Shown piece after piece: positions 47,294 to 59,780 of a DNA stretch of 64,000 nt; the stretch's first letter is position 1; each line of letters starts with the position of its first letter. The position numbers were made by a program, and so were the translations under genes. The stretch comes from Lepidurus packardi (Eukaryota > Arthropoda > Branchiopoda > Notostraca > Triopsidae), in assembly GCA_023053545.1 (NCBI GenBank), contig JAKZAN010000162.1, positions 1-64,000 of the forward strand, in the 5' to 3' direction. A model generated the notes under the pieces. It was not told the DNA's origin. It saw only the letters and a program-made list of their open reading frames with translations, and made no database searches.

Positions 47294-47597
47294 TCATCTC
47301 AAAAAGTACAGCACTACGAACAGCAAAAACACTATTCCCAGCATCAGCAGTCGATTCTTGCCCGCGCGTCCTCTACTCAGTTTCTTGAGCATACTCTGCG
47401 TACTCTTGAGCAGGTTGCCGCCCTAATCGAAGTCGTTATTAATGTTCTTGAGATGCTCCTTGTCTGGGGGATATGAGGATAGATGGAGTACCTTTATTGA
47501 GCTCAGCGCTGATGCCTCGGGATAGGTAGAGTAGTTCATCGACGGTGGACCTGAGCTGTTCCTCTCTGTCGACTCGTCTATAGTCGATGTTGTTCAT
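47294..47597 (-). CDS. Qc-SNARE, Bet1/GS15-like
   Basis: A tail-anchored SNARE of at least 91 residues for ER-Golgi or intra-Golgi fusion. The SNARE heptads run from LRSTVDELLYLSRGISAEL through KEHLKNINNDFD-E-GGNLL, where the FD of the Bet1 signature is present, to STQSMLKKLSRG. A short basic linker and one C-terminal membrane helix (LLMLGIVFLLFVVLYFL) follow, then TGA 47294-47296. A 28-nt intron (47464-47491) splits the heptads; removal restores phase as NK-DKEHLK. A UAG after NNDFD is read as Glu. The protein seems short at its N-terminus (Bet1 is about 115 residues). The frame upstream has no obvious ATG, so a further 5' exon in 47.6-48.05 kb is possible. Confidence 0.74.
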
Positions 47598-48254
47598 AGA
47601 GTTGATGTTGATTATTGGTTGCTGGGTAGTGAGTGCTTGGTGCCTGATGCTCCTATGATGTATTGTTTTAGTTATTATGAGTATATGAAATGGGAGGAAA
47701 TTGTTATGTTTAGTCTTAGCTAAGGCCTATTGTTATTTTGAGTTGGGGACTCAGTAGAGCTCCAATACCTATAAATAACGAAATAGACTAATTAGAGGGA
47801 TTTATCGAGTGTTTTATTTATGTATGTTGTGCTATTGGATGTGTTACACGCAATCCAACCACTAACAACCGAACTCCTCCTTGTAGACGAGCAACCTACT
47901 TTTTACGGTTAGTTTCATCCTCTATTAGAATCATCAACAGTCTGAACTCCGCTGCGTGCTCTTGTTGGAATAAGAGTGGACAGCTGATCTGATTAATAAT
48001 TTCTGTTTTGCTTTTGTGGAAACTACCTTCTAAATATTGTGCCATCAGGAGAAGTGTCTACTAATTAGCGATTCAGATATCAACCAACCCGTGTTGGCTT
48101 CTCCTTATACTATATACACATCACCTATTGACAACCCCAATTAAATCCTCGAACTGTCCTTAAAAAGTAATGGCCAGCATGTCGCCTAGCTTCCCACTAT
48201 CTCTTAATCCAATTATAATATACCTATATCCACACATTCACATATAATTCACCC
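47598..48254. other. intergenic region with an ambiguous minus-strand frame
   Basis: A 657-base spacer. A minus-strand frame from ATG 48043-48045 (MAQYLEGSFHKSKTEII, QQEHAAEFRLLMILIEDE) looks protein-like for about 50 codons before entering AT-rich sequence. It could be a 5' exon of the SNARE gene or a separate short gene, but no junction is decisive. Confidence 0.25.
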
Positions 48255-50442
48255 ATGTCCCAAAGATAGGTCGACTCCTTCCATGATGCGCAGAGCCACC
48301 TCGAACTCGGCAATGTCCCCCATGAACAGCATGACTCTGATGAAGCAGAAATCGCATCAGAACCTTCTATCGACTCCTACCTTAAACGTCAACTCATCTT
48401 CTGGGGCTATTTCCTCGTCGTGGCCTTATTCTTGGCTGGCTCCATAACCCTGACTATCTTCACTAATAATCTAATTACCGCGGCTGGGTCTTCAGACCTG
48501 TACTACTACGGCAACCAAGTCGTTTACAACTGGAACAGAGGTAAATATCGCCTGCTCCACTTTGCTTCGACCTTATAAATGCAACCTATCCCCTAATGCC
48601 ACCAGCAGAGTCAGATCATAATCATAAACATAAAGAATATGAGCGATACTTGACGTTTATTCTTTACTCTTGCGGGCCGACTCCACTCTTTCTTCCGGGT
48701 GCTAATTTTTCATCTTGCCCTGCTTACTGGTTATATTTTTTGTATCCCTTGTATGTGTTTTATTTTAGGTTATATTAATGGACTTCAAGTCAAAAGCGCA
48801 TCCAGTCAGTGTGATAGCGGCTGGGAACCTGCATACGCATTCCAATGGCCCGGCAGTGGCTATGGCTGTGCGTGCACTCTCAACCAGAATGTGTCCTTCG
48901 TTGTTGAAGGCTACTGCACCCCTCAACTCATCCAGCAGCAGTGTACTAATGTGAAGGCGCAGCTTTCCCGTTCTGCCTCGGCATGGCGCAATAATTCCCT
49001 CCTGTGCATTCGACGCTCTTCTACTAACTTTATGAGTACTCTTACACCTTCTGCTAATACAAAGATTTGTGGGAGTTCCAACTCGCTTGTGGTGGTGCCT
49101 GCTTCCTAGCCTTGTCCTTTCGTCAACATAAGCTATAGCTCTTTTCCCCTGGAAGACCACATGACTACAGTTACCGGCTCTATTCTGCCCAACATTTATG
49201 CAGCCTTCGATAGCACATCGCCTTATAGTTTCTACTCCTACCCTACCATCGCGTTCAGAGTCGACGAATTTGACTTCTGCCTCATTGATGATGATTTCGG
49301 GGTCCATCCCGAACACAATGATTTCATCCTGCTCAATGTGGCGCGTGGATGCGCCAATGCAGGCAACTACACTCTTTTGGACAGTTTGACAGAAGCTTAG
49401 TTCTACGCTAACAACCCTAATCTTGACCAGCTCTCTTCGTTCAAGGGTTTCCCGAAGCCAGGAAACTGGTAATACAAACTCGGGTTCCTGAGCCAGCACC
49501 CTTGGACCTATAAATGCAGATACAATTATCAAAAAGCCTATTCAACAAGCAAAGCCGCTGATATTTTCCGGTTCAGTTTTATGAACGTGCAGCAGAGTCT
49601 TCTGGTCGTGATGAATCTGTGCCATGCAATCCTAGCCATTGAACTGCTGGTGTTGTTTCTAAGGAGAGTCTTCAAAGCCGATGTCTATCCCGTGGGGTTC
49701 AAGAAGATTGAACTGCCTAGAGAATACGCTACTGGAGTGCTCAGGATCGTTATTGAAGCGGTCGTCAAGACTCTGATCCTAGGTAAACAATCTGCTTCTA
49801 ACACTGTTATTCTCTGTTAATTTCGTAGGTTCACAACTATACTTCTGCGCCCAGTGCTACATGAACTGGCAGTGGATCATCTCAGCACTCAATCTCAACT
49901 GTCCCGACTCTAACCCACAACTTGTCAATTCGCTCATGAAACCATATCAGAACCTCTACCGCAGCCTGTACTCTCTGTATCTCATCAGTGTCGCCATCAG
50001 TATCCTGGTCTTAGCCGTTGATATCATCCACTATGTCTATATCTACAGATCGGAGCTCCGATACTATCTTGAGAATGCTATGTCCAAGAAATTAGTAGCC
50101 AAGGATGAGCTGCCTGTCGACAAGTAAGTTTTAGAGGATAAAGATGCGAAGGAGGGTCAGAGTCTATAAATTAAGGTGGACGAAGATGCGCAGTTCAGAG
50201 ACACGATGGCTAAGGAGTTGTTCGACGCCAAACCCTAGTCAGTTCTACGCAAGAAGAAGAAGAAACCCAGAAGGCTGGGGTCTGAAAACAGGGATTCGCT
50301 TCAGATTAGCAGTGGAGTTAAGGATGAGTTCAACCCTTACGAACTGGATAACGTGGCCATTCCCGAGAGTTCGTAGCGAAAGAGAGATGAAGGAGATGGA
50401 TTAGGGATCGGTCGGCCGAAGAACAGATTGAAGAAGCGCTGA
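48255..50442 (+). CDS. polytopic membrane protein of unknown function
   Basis: A 637-residue protein in three exons (introns 48541-48768, 228 nt, and 49783-49828, 46 nt). The cytoplasmic N-terminus is acidic. The first helix (FWGYFLVVALFLAGSITLTI) is followed by a large Cys-rich extracellular or lumenal domain (GWEPAYAFQWPGSGYGCACT, VEGYCTPQLIQQQC). Further helices at about residues 430 and 545 (SLLVVMNLCHAILAIELLVL; LYLISVAISILVLAVDIIHY) follow, then a Lys/Arg-rich tail (SVLRKKKKKPRRLG) read through several UAR codons to TGA 50440-50442. The 228-nt intron is the second longest in the window. The minus-strand frame 48765-49532 is a shadow. Family not recognised; the layout suggests a receptor-like or trafficking membrane protein. 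Confidence 0.83.
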
Positions 50443-51330
50443 AGATGCATAATAATAATAACAAATTGATTCAGGATGAGTGTAGGATCTATGGATGAGG
50501 ATATAGTTTGATGTTTGGTTGTGTTGAAGGTGGTTTGCCCTGATACTTTAGGCATTATTCGAACAACACCCCAGAATTATGAAATACGATTTCTTATTTT
50601 ATGGAGTAAATGATTTATTTCTAAATCTGATCGTATAATCTCTTCTGTATTGTTTGGTGGAAACTGCACAATTAGCAAGATGCAGTATGTCCAAGTCAGC
50701 CCCGTCGATCAATTCCAGAGAGGAACAAATAAAACTAAAGATACTATCATATTTACATATTCTCCTTGCCTATCCCTGCCAGTGTTTTCTTCCAAATACA
50801 GGACTTCTGCCAGTTTATCGCTGCCTATCACTTACTTCGTTATCCTAACTGTCTAATATATACGAGACATACCCTAAGCCAATAAATAAATTGCCACATT
50901 CCTTAGCCGCTGCCAATGCAGTATTCCAACTGCCCATTCCAACACTCATACTACTCTATCGATTAATACAGTGCTTCAATGCAGAAATACAAGATTTCAT
51001 ACACAAAAGAAATGTCCAACTTAGACCCAGATGATGCTCCACCTAGTCTATCTTCAGCATTCCATCTCGTATATCTGCTGCTAGACCTCGCCATTCTTCA
51101 TCTTTCCAGTCACATCCCTCCTCCAATGCCAAGAGATTCATCTAAATCCCTACAAAACAATAGCAATATAACATTCCAACCACCTCAAAACATAATCAAT
51201 AAATTAATCCCAAATACATACATTGAAACTCACAGACTAAAGACAGAAAAACATAACAAAAATACCCACACCAAACACATCCCTAGAAGACCAAAACTAA
51301 TCCCATCGCAATCCGTCGTCCCATACAACT
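50443..51330. other. intergenic region, 888 bases, with a weak plus-strand frame
   Basis: One plus-strand frame, ATG 50687-50689 to TGA 51032-51034 (115 codons: MSKSAPSINSREEQIKLKIL..), and another overlapping the next gene start are open. With one stop codon such lengths are common by chance and neither shows a domain. The region is AT-rich and otherwise featureless. Confidence 0.25.
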
Positions 51331-54300
51331 ATGTCCAACTATGACCAGCTCATTAACAAACTCCGCCTCAATTCTGACGACTCCCGCGCTGAGGTCTTCA
51401 AAAAACTTGTCTACCTCGCCGTCAACGACCAGTCTCTCTTCAAAAAACACGCTCTCAGCATCCTTTCGCACCTCAATAACATCTTCCCAGACATCTAGGA
51501 CGAATAGACCAAGCTGCTGGCCCTGCAGTTGTTGTCAGAACTCGTGACGAACTACCGGCATACGATCCACAAGTCTGCGTACCAGTTCCCCAACGTAGTG
51601 GTTTGTCTTTGCGATTAAAAGGTACCTCTTCTATCAACCTCATATTGCTGTCCTAGCTACTTAAATGCTACGCTGTTTTTTGTGTGGATGTTCGTTTAGC
51701 ACTTTTCTTCTTTTCGTATTTTGAAGGCATCTCTTTGTATTTTTTGTATGGTTCTGAAATAAGGAGTGCACGAGGACGTGAACTCGTTCTCTTGTCCTGT
51801 GCACTACCTTGAAGAGTGTGGTGTTTGTCTGCGGGACTTTGCATTTGGCCATTTTTCTGTTAAGCCTTTCATAGGTTTGGCATGCCATTTCGTAATCTGA
51901 ATACCCTAACAATAAAATAAAGTGCATTCTTACGGCTTCATGCCATATATTTCTTCGAAAATATTTGTATATGTGCATAATCGAATTCCATCCATTTGTT
52001 GACTGTCTATTCTAATTCCTCCATTCAAACTTCATTAAAATAATTACTTTAGCCCGAAATACGAAAATCTTCCCACTACCTGCTGCTTACCTTCGTCAAG
52101 AAATATGAGAAACTCGATGAGATCCTCCAATCCTATCGCGAAGTCGCAGACTCTGATGCTCTCAACTGGAAACTCCTACAGAAAATCATCCACTCATTCG
52201 AAAGTCTCGTCATCGTCGAGCCCAAGTGCATTACCTTTCCTGAAGACTTCAAAAATATGGACAGTCTCCTCTCGCTCCTGATCCAGAAGGGTGGCTGTGA
52301 ACATGCACTCGTCAAAAAAGCCAGTGACCAGGTAACACTCATAAAACATTACACCGCCCTACTAAAATTCATCGTTCGAATGGATTATCATCTATTCCAG
52401 CATTACAGGCTCTCACTTCCGTGATAAAGAATCAGTACATTCCCGAAGTCCTGCCTAAGCTGAGTATCATCATCGTCCAACACCTCAAGAATCACTCCAA
52501 ATTAGCCAATATACCCTTCCCCGAGCTTGATTGCCTTTAAGAAGACGATGTAGAAGAGGTTGACATACGCTAAGAGTCACCATCACCCCCAAAAAAAGCC
52601 AGTGTTCAAGTCCCTTACAATAAACCTTCAGAGGCTGCGATTGTTAATAGTATGAGGAAAGTTCAATCACAGGAACGAAGACTAAAATTGCCTCTCGAAA
52701 ACCCCCGTGAAGAACTGCCTGAAGAGTAAACCGTTGAGACAGACGACCCTGTGCAGTAACTACTGGATAAGATCCAGGGTCACAACCCCTGGAATGTCAA
52801 GTGTGATGGAGTCGACCAGCTTTACAGGTATATGAGCACATAACCTTTTACAGGACTGCCTGACTGTTTGGTCGAGCGAGTTCTAGATCTAACCTCTGAT
52901 CTCAATTTCAAAACTTGTGTGACTTCTCTCAACATCATCTACATGCTGATTACTGACTATTACAACTGCATCACGCCAAGCGAAACACGCAGATTTGAAG
53001 AGGTTTTGACAGAAAAGATGTGTGATATGAAACTGGCTATAAGACAGTTAGCCAGCAAATCGATCAAGGAACTAGTAAACCAAGGAGACTGGAACATAAT
53101 ACGGATACTTGTACAGCGAATGGGGAACTGTAGTCTTTTGGGCAAGGAAGAAATTATGTGTCTGATGCAGGAAATCTATCTCCCGAACAAGACAGTTAAG
53201 TAAGCAAATTTCGTGCTGTCCGAGACTGCGATGTTACTGTACAACGAGAATACCAAAATCAAGATTAAAGCAATCGATACTCTGGTTCGGATTAGTCTGA
53301 ATACAGACCTGGAAGAAAGCAAGAGAGTGCTCGTCAAGAAACTCAACAAAGTCTACTACGACATGTTTTTGGAGAGGCTCAAGGAACGCATGGGAGAGAG
53401 TAATGGCAACAACAACTATAACAGCAACAACAATCACTTCGGAAACAACAATCCTCCCAGATGGGAAGACAACAAGAACAAAGGCATGAGCTACCAAGTA
53501 TAAAAGGTTTCCAATTTTGGCAGCAATGATAAACCCTTCCTCACCAAAAAGTAGGGCGGCGCCGGATCTCTTGACCGTAAGAGCAACATGGAGGCCCCCG
53601 ACGACACTTTCTACTTCGAGGCCAAGAATACTAGCAAAACCATGAATACGACAGGTCTGACTGAATGTCTTTCTCCCCTCCCTCCAAGACCCATTCGTGG
53701 GATCAATTGTTACGAAACTAAGAGTACTATGTCTACCAATTTTGGAGAGTTCCCCGTGACTCCAGAAGAATAAAGACTCATAAACAAACGAAAGCCTCCC
53801 CTATCGACCAAGGACTAACAGCCCTCATTAATGGTCGCTGGTAGCAATCCGAGTTTCGAAGAAATTGAGGCTTGCAAAAAAGAATAGAGAGCATACCAAT
53901 ATAAACCAACTCTCTCAAGGAAGCTGAATCGAAATGTTCCTCCCACGGCAGCGAACAGCATGGAGCAGGAACAGTCAGACCCTCCTAAAAAAGAAGAGAA
54001 TTTGATTGTGGAGAGCAAAGAATATCGGGGGAGAAAACCTATCGAAGAAGAGAAGAAGGCAGGAGGCTTTAAAATGAACACTAAACCTTTTTCCACGAAG
54101 AAAGCCCTCGAAAAGGAGGAAGCTGAAGAAGAAACCAGAGGACCCACTAAGCCTACTTTCAAGAAGACTCCCTCTATCGTAAAAAATACTAACCTACCAA
54201 TATCTACAACTCTTAACTTTATCACTATACAGAGAAGCAGCAATTAAGGCAGAGTACTGGATTACAAGGCAACTCAATACGCTGCTAAAGATGACCTTAA

Positions 54301-55099
54301 CCCTCTAGACAACCCCGAGTTCACAATCAAAAGAATTGGCATCGATCTCAAAAAGGACGATGATTGGTCAACACAGTTCGAAACCCTAAACGCTTTGAGA
54401 AGAGTGATCCTGCACCACCAAGAATGTTACCCCTCACTAACGAATAATCTATCAGTCATCATGCCAGAGGTTCTCAAACTCGTAGAATCCCTGCGGTCTA
54501 CCCTGGCGAAGAACGCTATGATAACTCTGGTAGAAATGTGTGAGAGCCTGAAAAATCGTATGGACCTCTTCCTGGATAACATCTTTGTGAAACTCTTCCG
54601 CAAATGCCTTGATACGAATACATTCATCCTGGAGGAAGTGAAGAAGTGTCTGACTTCTCTGTGCAACTACTGCACGATTGCCAAGCTTGTACCCATAATT
54701 CTAAGCAATTCCCAGACCAAGGTAAACAACATCCAATTACTTCAATATGTTTTTTAATGAATGCAGCAAACACAAGTAAAACTGTACATCATTCTCTGCA
54801 TCGAGAAGATTCTGATGGATCGGTCGGTGAGTGGGTCCAAGCTGGGCAATCTCAAAGAGTACCCTCGGATGGCAGCAGTGATGGGCCAATACATCGTAGA
54901 CAGTTCCGGTGAAGTGCGCACAAACACCAAGAATCTATTCATCCAAATCGCAAAGGACCAGCCGAAACAGGAGATCTAGGGCATCTTCAAGAGAAACTCG
55001 AGCTAGGAGAGCTACGCGAAGCTGAAGAACATCCTGGAGAAATAGGTGACGGATTTCGTAATAACGAGTGCTTCGAAAAGGAATATGGGTTTCTAATGA
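51331..55099 (+). CDS. TOGARAM: TOG-domain ciliary protein, crescerin/TOGARAM type
   Basis: A 1071-residue protein in four exons (introns 51622-52052, 431 nt; 52332-52408, 77 nt; 54722-54766, 45 nt). HEAT/TOG repeats fill the N-terminal half (QLINKLRLNSDDSRAEVFK, LLALQLLSELVTNYRHTIH; WNVKCDGVDQLYRYM..). A charged disordered linker of about 300 residues follows, then a C-terminal TOG domain at about 790-1060 (DDDWSTQFETLNALRRVILH, LAKNAMITLVEMCESLK, GEVRTNTKNLFIQIAKDQP). This order fits TOGARAM1/crescerin, which binds tubulin and shapes ciliary microtubules. The frame crosses ACA-TAA-CCT at 52845 in what looks like a short intron but reads through as Glu. It ends TTC-TAA-TGA (55091-55099). Confidence 0.9.
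51643..51978 (-). other. antisense open frame inside the 431-nt intron
   Basis: The longest intron of the window contains, on the opposite strand, a frame of 106 codons without any TAA, TAG or TGA (51661-51978; it extends a few codons to TGA if UAR is sense). It is strikingly basic (NRKMAKCKVPQTNTTLFKVV, NTKRCLQNTKRRKVLNEHP). No family recognised. Either a nested gene, a gene remnant, or chance. Confidence 0.2.
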
Positions 55100-55242
55100 C
55101 CTTGCGAAGGACTACCTTCATTCTGCACTCCAAATCCAGCATTAAATAGCTATATATAATTTTTTATTTCATAATTTTTGCTCCTAAGGTTTGATTTTGT
55201 TAGAATAGACAGTTAGGAATAGAATTATGTGAGGGAACACTA

Positions 55243-56856
55243 TCAGCGTGATGCTTCAGATAAGTCCATCAGCCGAACCTTCTCCTGCAGCATTTAGAAC
55301 TCTGATTTGCCCACTTCGAACTGTCTCAAAAACATGCTATAGTAATCAATCTACCCTGCTTGATCTACAGACTCCTGTGTTTATCTCGCTACTTGAGGCT
55401 GTGCTATAACCTGTTTGCTGCTACCATCAGTTGTCTCTTCTTTCTTCGGTTGTTATAAAGGACGCTCTTCTTTCAGATCGACGAATCTGTCAATATCCCT
55501 GGGCTTCAGGAACATTCTATGGTCTGATGCCTAGCTAGTCACTGAAGATTTCTCGTTGAGGTCAGTCTCTTCTTCAACTCTATGGCCGAGTTTACTGTGT
55601 TGTTTTTTGTTTAAAGCTCCTGCTTATTACTTTTTCTGTTGTCCCTTATTCTCGTCGCCAGTGTTTGAAATGCTAAGATCAATGATCCTGTTGGTCATAG
55701 CAATTTTGAGATTTCTTCCAGGAGTTAGTGATATGTCCACAACCCTCGACACTGATCTCAGAGAACTCTCACTCACTTCAGAAATTTGTCTATTACTTCT
55801 TTCTAGACGCGATTCTCTTTCTTCAGTTTTCTGGGGTTGAGTGATAGGGATGATCTATATTTTGGTCACACTCTTTTTGGCCAATGTACTTGCGTCAGAC
55901 CTCGACTAATTGCTCCCGACATGACTAAAGTTGTTGCTATTGTTTGTGTTGGTCTTGATATTGCTGCCGTTACTGATGCGGGGCAGAATATTACTGAATT
56001 TTTTGCGAACGCTAATTGATTTCTGCCGCTGCTCTGCTACTGAATTCTCCACCTCTCTCTTGCGTCTTTCCTCTTACATTAAGAATTTGGCTTTTGGGTA
56101 GACATGATGCACTGGATCCAGCTTCAGGACAATATCTGCTTGTGGCTGCCGACGCACTGCTTCCGAAGGAGCCTCGTATCTTCTTCGAGAGGTGGATCTG
56201 CCTTTCTGATAATTATCTATGAAAAAAGGATCTGCCGGCAAGGGGTTGTTAAGGGTTGAGATGCGCACTGCGTCCCCAGCCATCTACTTAAGCAACATAA
56301 CGATGAAGTTTTTGCTCTCGATCCTCTATCTGACTATCCGATTCAATTCGATTCGTTCCTGATGCTTTCTCTGTTTTTACAGTTATTGCTGTCGAAACGT
56401 ACTCTTCGACAGAGGCGGAGTAGTCGGCATTGCTGATGCGGATTTCAGAGCGTTGAGTTATCGTGCGGCTCTCATCTCACGAAGACGCCTTTGTTCGTTC
56501 ATCTTCCTGACGAGCTCAATAGCCTTGAAAGCAGGATCATTATCATCCTTAGTGTAGGCCTGTACCATTTGTCTGGGTTGGACGATTTTATTATGATCTC
56601 TCTTGGCGTCGTTTTGAAGCACCCCTTTTTAGAGTTGCTACTTGATCTCGATGCTTTTGATTTCGTTTTCGAGCTTACTTAAATGATCAAGAAGCTGCTT
56701 CTTCTTCTGCTTAATTTCAATGATTTTGCTGGCATCGTACCTACCGCCTGTGGATTTGTTGGGGTCAGCTTCATTGGCTGCAATCATGGGACTACGGGGA
56801 GGTAGTGCTGGTGGTTCGATGAGAAGTGAGTCTACGATTAGGGTATGATTGGTCAT
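55243..56856 (-). CDS. charged, mostly disordered protein of 537 residues
   Basis: The single exon runs from ATG 56854-56856 (MTNHTLIVDSLLIEPP) to TGA 55243-55245. After a proline-rich start comes a coiled coil (IIEIKQKKKQLLDHLSKLEN). Long Arg/Ser/Glu-rich stretches follow (REVENSVAEQRQKSISVRKK, ERESRLERSNRQISEV). About twenty UAR codons fall in Glu-rich segments. No domain recognised. It converges with the crescerin gene with a 143-base gap. The composition fits a cytoskeletal or basal-body linker, which is inference only. Confidence 0.62.
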
Positions 56857-57272
56857 CTGTTGGTTTTATTGGTGTTTAGAGGGTTATTTTAGGGGAGTGG
56901 TGGGGCTATTAGAGAGGGTATTCTTGAGGGACTGGAGGGAGAGGGAGACGAGTGTGTTGTTATGCTGGCGTATTTGGCTGGGAGCGTTATTGATGAAGGC
57001 ATAAATGGAGCCAATGCCGCTCATTCAGTAATATTAGTGTATTGTTTTTATTTTGGGGATATTATTAAAATCTATAACTCGAAAAGTATTTGCTATTTTG
57101 AGCTCAGAGATATTTCATTCTCCACAAGCATATCCGCAGAGGGAGCTTCCGTATCACATATCCTTCTCCCATCCCTGTAATAGTTTATTGTTTACTTCTA
57201 TCACTACTGCCAATAACAACCTCTATCTATTGCTCTCCAGCCAATCAATATTCTCTCATCCCATCATTAGAC
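56857..57272. other. intergenic region, 416 bases
   Basis: Spacer between two minus-strand genes. It begins with a purine-rich stretch (gagggagagggagacgag, about 56935-56952) and is AT-rich afterwards. No gene seen. Confidence 0.4.
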
Positions 57273-59780
57273 TCACTCTGCAGCGTAGACCTCGATCGCC
57301 AGCCTCGTCTCTGGCCGGATCCCCCCTGCACTCTTCAATTATTTAGCCGCCTCCCAGTGTTTCCTCAAGTTCCCATCTTTATCCAAAGGTGAAACCTCGG
57401 GCAGTTGTTCATACAGCTGGCTGAACCTATTCTGAATATCTTTCAATCTATGCTTCAGACTGAACACATCAATAGCAGCACTACGCAGCTTCGACTCAAT
57501 CTTAAAATTAACTTGGTATTCCTCCAACTGCACATTCGGTCCTCTGACTTTGAAATTCCCGAATACATCGCACGATGCGTCCTTGAGTTTGGTGAAGGTG
57601 ACATTGCCCTGACATTTCTTATCCAATGCCCGATTGAAGACAGATAGCTTAAACAAACTCTCATCTGAGGTAGCTTCGGTCCCACATCTCTCGCATTCGA
57701 TCTTTTAATACTTCATCACATCCTTGTAGTCGAAGATTTTCAACCAATACACCTCGTCCTTTTAGTCATAGTGTCTCTATGGGTAGTCCAAACATTTCCT
57801 TACGATACAAAACTACTTAATCCACTCTCTCTTGCCTTGCTCCCCCCCTTTTAATTGAGCTACAATGTTGCAACTGTTGAGAGCATCAAATTTGAGTTTT
57901 GTGACTTCCTCCAATCCTGCGTAGCCTTTGTATTTGGCTACCACCTTCTAGACTACAATTTTTAATTTTGGCTCCCGGTTCTTATTCCAGCTTATGCGCG
58001 CTGGTCCCCGAATACCTTAGTTCAGTAGGACCTTATCAATTAAGATTTCCTGGAGGCTGGAGGGAGTTACTCCACATTTCTTGCAGGATAAATGCTAAAA
58101 AGTGAGTTTGTCTTTGTCAAGTTTGGGCATAAATTGGATGTGAAGGTGTGCCTGCGGTTGTTCCAGACATTTTTTGAGGATCAGAGGAATGGAATTACTT
58201 CCACTCTTCCCATCCTTCCGGACCTACCATTGGTCAGCATTATAGTAAGAGTTTTCAGATTAATAGGTGATAACATTCTTCAGTCCTAAAAGATACTTCG
58301 CTAAACGGATATCTCCTACCTTCATATCGTCGACAACAGGTTATGGACTAGCATTCGGAAAGCATTTGAGCCTGTAGAACCCCATCTGCATCATTCTATA
58401 GAGTCCGATGTCGATTAGAAAACAGCTTGAGGCATTCTTGGCTTTCGGAAGATTTTAATTGCAAAGCGGACACTTGAGGCTTCCTTTTTTCATCTCAGAG
58501 GCCTGAGTCAGTAGATCCCAAAGATCTGCGACTTTCAAATCTTTACACTTGATACATCTGCTGGGGTACAAGATTCTACTTGGATCAATTGTGATTTCTC
58601 CCTGTTTTTTGTACACCTCTTTGATTTTCTAGTCATACTCTTTAGAAAAAGGAATAACACCAAACTTCAGATAAGCCACAAGGGACTTTGATATTTTTTA
58701 GAAATCTCCTTTCCTATCCTTTGCGAATTGACTCACCCAGTTTCGCAGTTTTCCGTCGCCCTCAGGCTTCAGCCCATCTTTATCGTAAGATAGTCTTAAA
58801 GAATAAAAGAACAACCTGTTAATATCGCTCTTCAAGCTGGTATCAATCACACATTGCTCCACGATTCTCTATTACGTGAACACTGAGTTGCACCCGACAA
58901 AAGGACAAGACACTTTCTTATCATGAGAATTTATCAGGGTCAAAAGCAAACCCTGAAGGTCGAGGAGCTAGACTTCATTATGTGTACAGTCTCTATGGAT
59001 AACAGGGTTGATGATCCTTCGATATGAGATCGCGCAGAGAAGACTCAGTGTCATTTTTTCATGTGAAGACCCTGCATACTATTTAAGTTTCTGAATTATG
59101 CCTCCAGATTGTTTTTCCTCAAGGATTTGGTTGTAGAAGAGGCCAATCTGAGGTTTACTGTTCTCCTCCTCCATATAATTTTTATACTTGAGATCCACTT
59201 CAAAGGTAACAAGGACAGGTTCATTCATATTTTGGGGGCTGGGATCGAAGTGAGCCTGTTGTCTAGTCACAATAGCAGAGGTTGAGTTTTCACCCTCAAC
59301 TTCTTGCTTGGCAGATTCATGGTTCTGAATAATGGATTTTTTGACATACAGTGTGACTTCGTCTCCCCGACTGAACTCGAAAAACATGAACCCAAAGATA
59401 TCCAGTTCCATGTCTGAGATCTGATTGTAGTCTTGTTTGCAGTCCTCGCAGTAAAACTTTCCTCCGTTTTCCTGTTTTTTTTTCCACACGTACTGGATGG
59501 AGTACATATGGTAGGTCTTGCATCTTTTGAAGACAACACAGCTATAGCGATCTGGAGGGGCCTCACTTAACCCTTTGCATTGTACCGTATAAGCTTTACT
59601 GGTAATGGAGACCGAACCTGGCCATCTTAGGATGTGAGTTTTGCGGAGTTCATGCTTCCGCATATTATCGCCGGCACTCTTTCTGGCGATCTTGTGCTCA
59701 AAAGAGTTCAAGAAGGCAGTTTCATCACTATGGTCTTTGAATTCGGTCTCTTCGAATTCCTTCTGCTGCTGAGTTGTCAT
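57273..59780 (-). CDS. SP-RING (PIAS/Siz-type) SUMO ligase
   Basis: An 835-residue single exon (ATG 59778-59780, TGA 57273-57275). The N-terminal 230 residues form a beta-rich PINIT-like region (ISDMELDIFGFMFFEF, NEPVLVTFEVDLKYKN). The SP-RING follows at about 240-295: SLLCAISYRRIINPVIHRDC, HNEVELLDLQGLL, then SCPFVGC, with the Cys/His pattern of PIAS and Siz proteins. A second Cys-rich unit at about 395-445 (PSRCIKCKDLKVADLWDLL, GSLKCPLCNENLP) resembles another, more degenerate, SP-RING. A third pair of CxxC sites occurs further on (HLSCKKCG; IECERCG). SUMO E3 ligases of this type work in the nucleus. The presence of two or more zinc units is unusual for the family. No introns; about 25 internal UAR codons. 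Confidence 0.83.

Noticed and set aside
48765-49532. 255-codon minus-strand open frame
   Set aside because: Shadow of the polytopic membrane protein; the plus strand has membrane helices and correct splice phase.
50979-51344. 121-codon plus-strand frame running into the crescerin start
   Set aside because: Low-complexity, no domain, overlaps a strong gene start, and within chance length for a one-stop code.
52355-52380. B-box-like gttcgaat suggesting a tRNA gene
   Set aside because: No A box or cloverleaf is recognisable around it; it lies in an AT-rich intron.
52828-52858. Apparent short intron (GTATAT...TTACAG) in the crescerin gene
   Set aside because: Excision breaks the frame, while reading through with TAA as Glu keeps it (QLYRYMSTEPFTGLPD).
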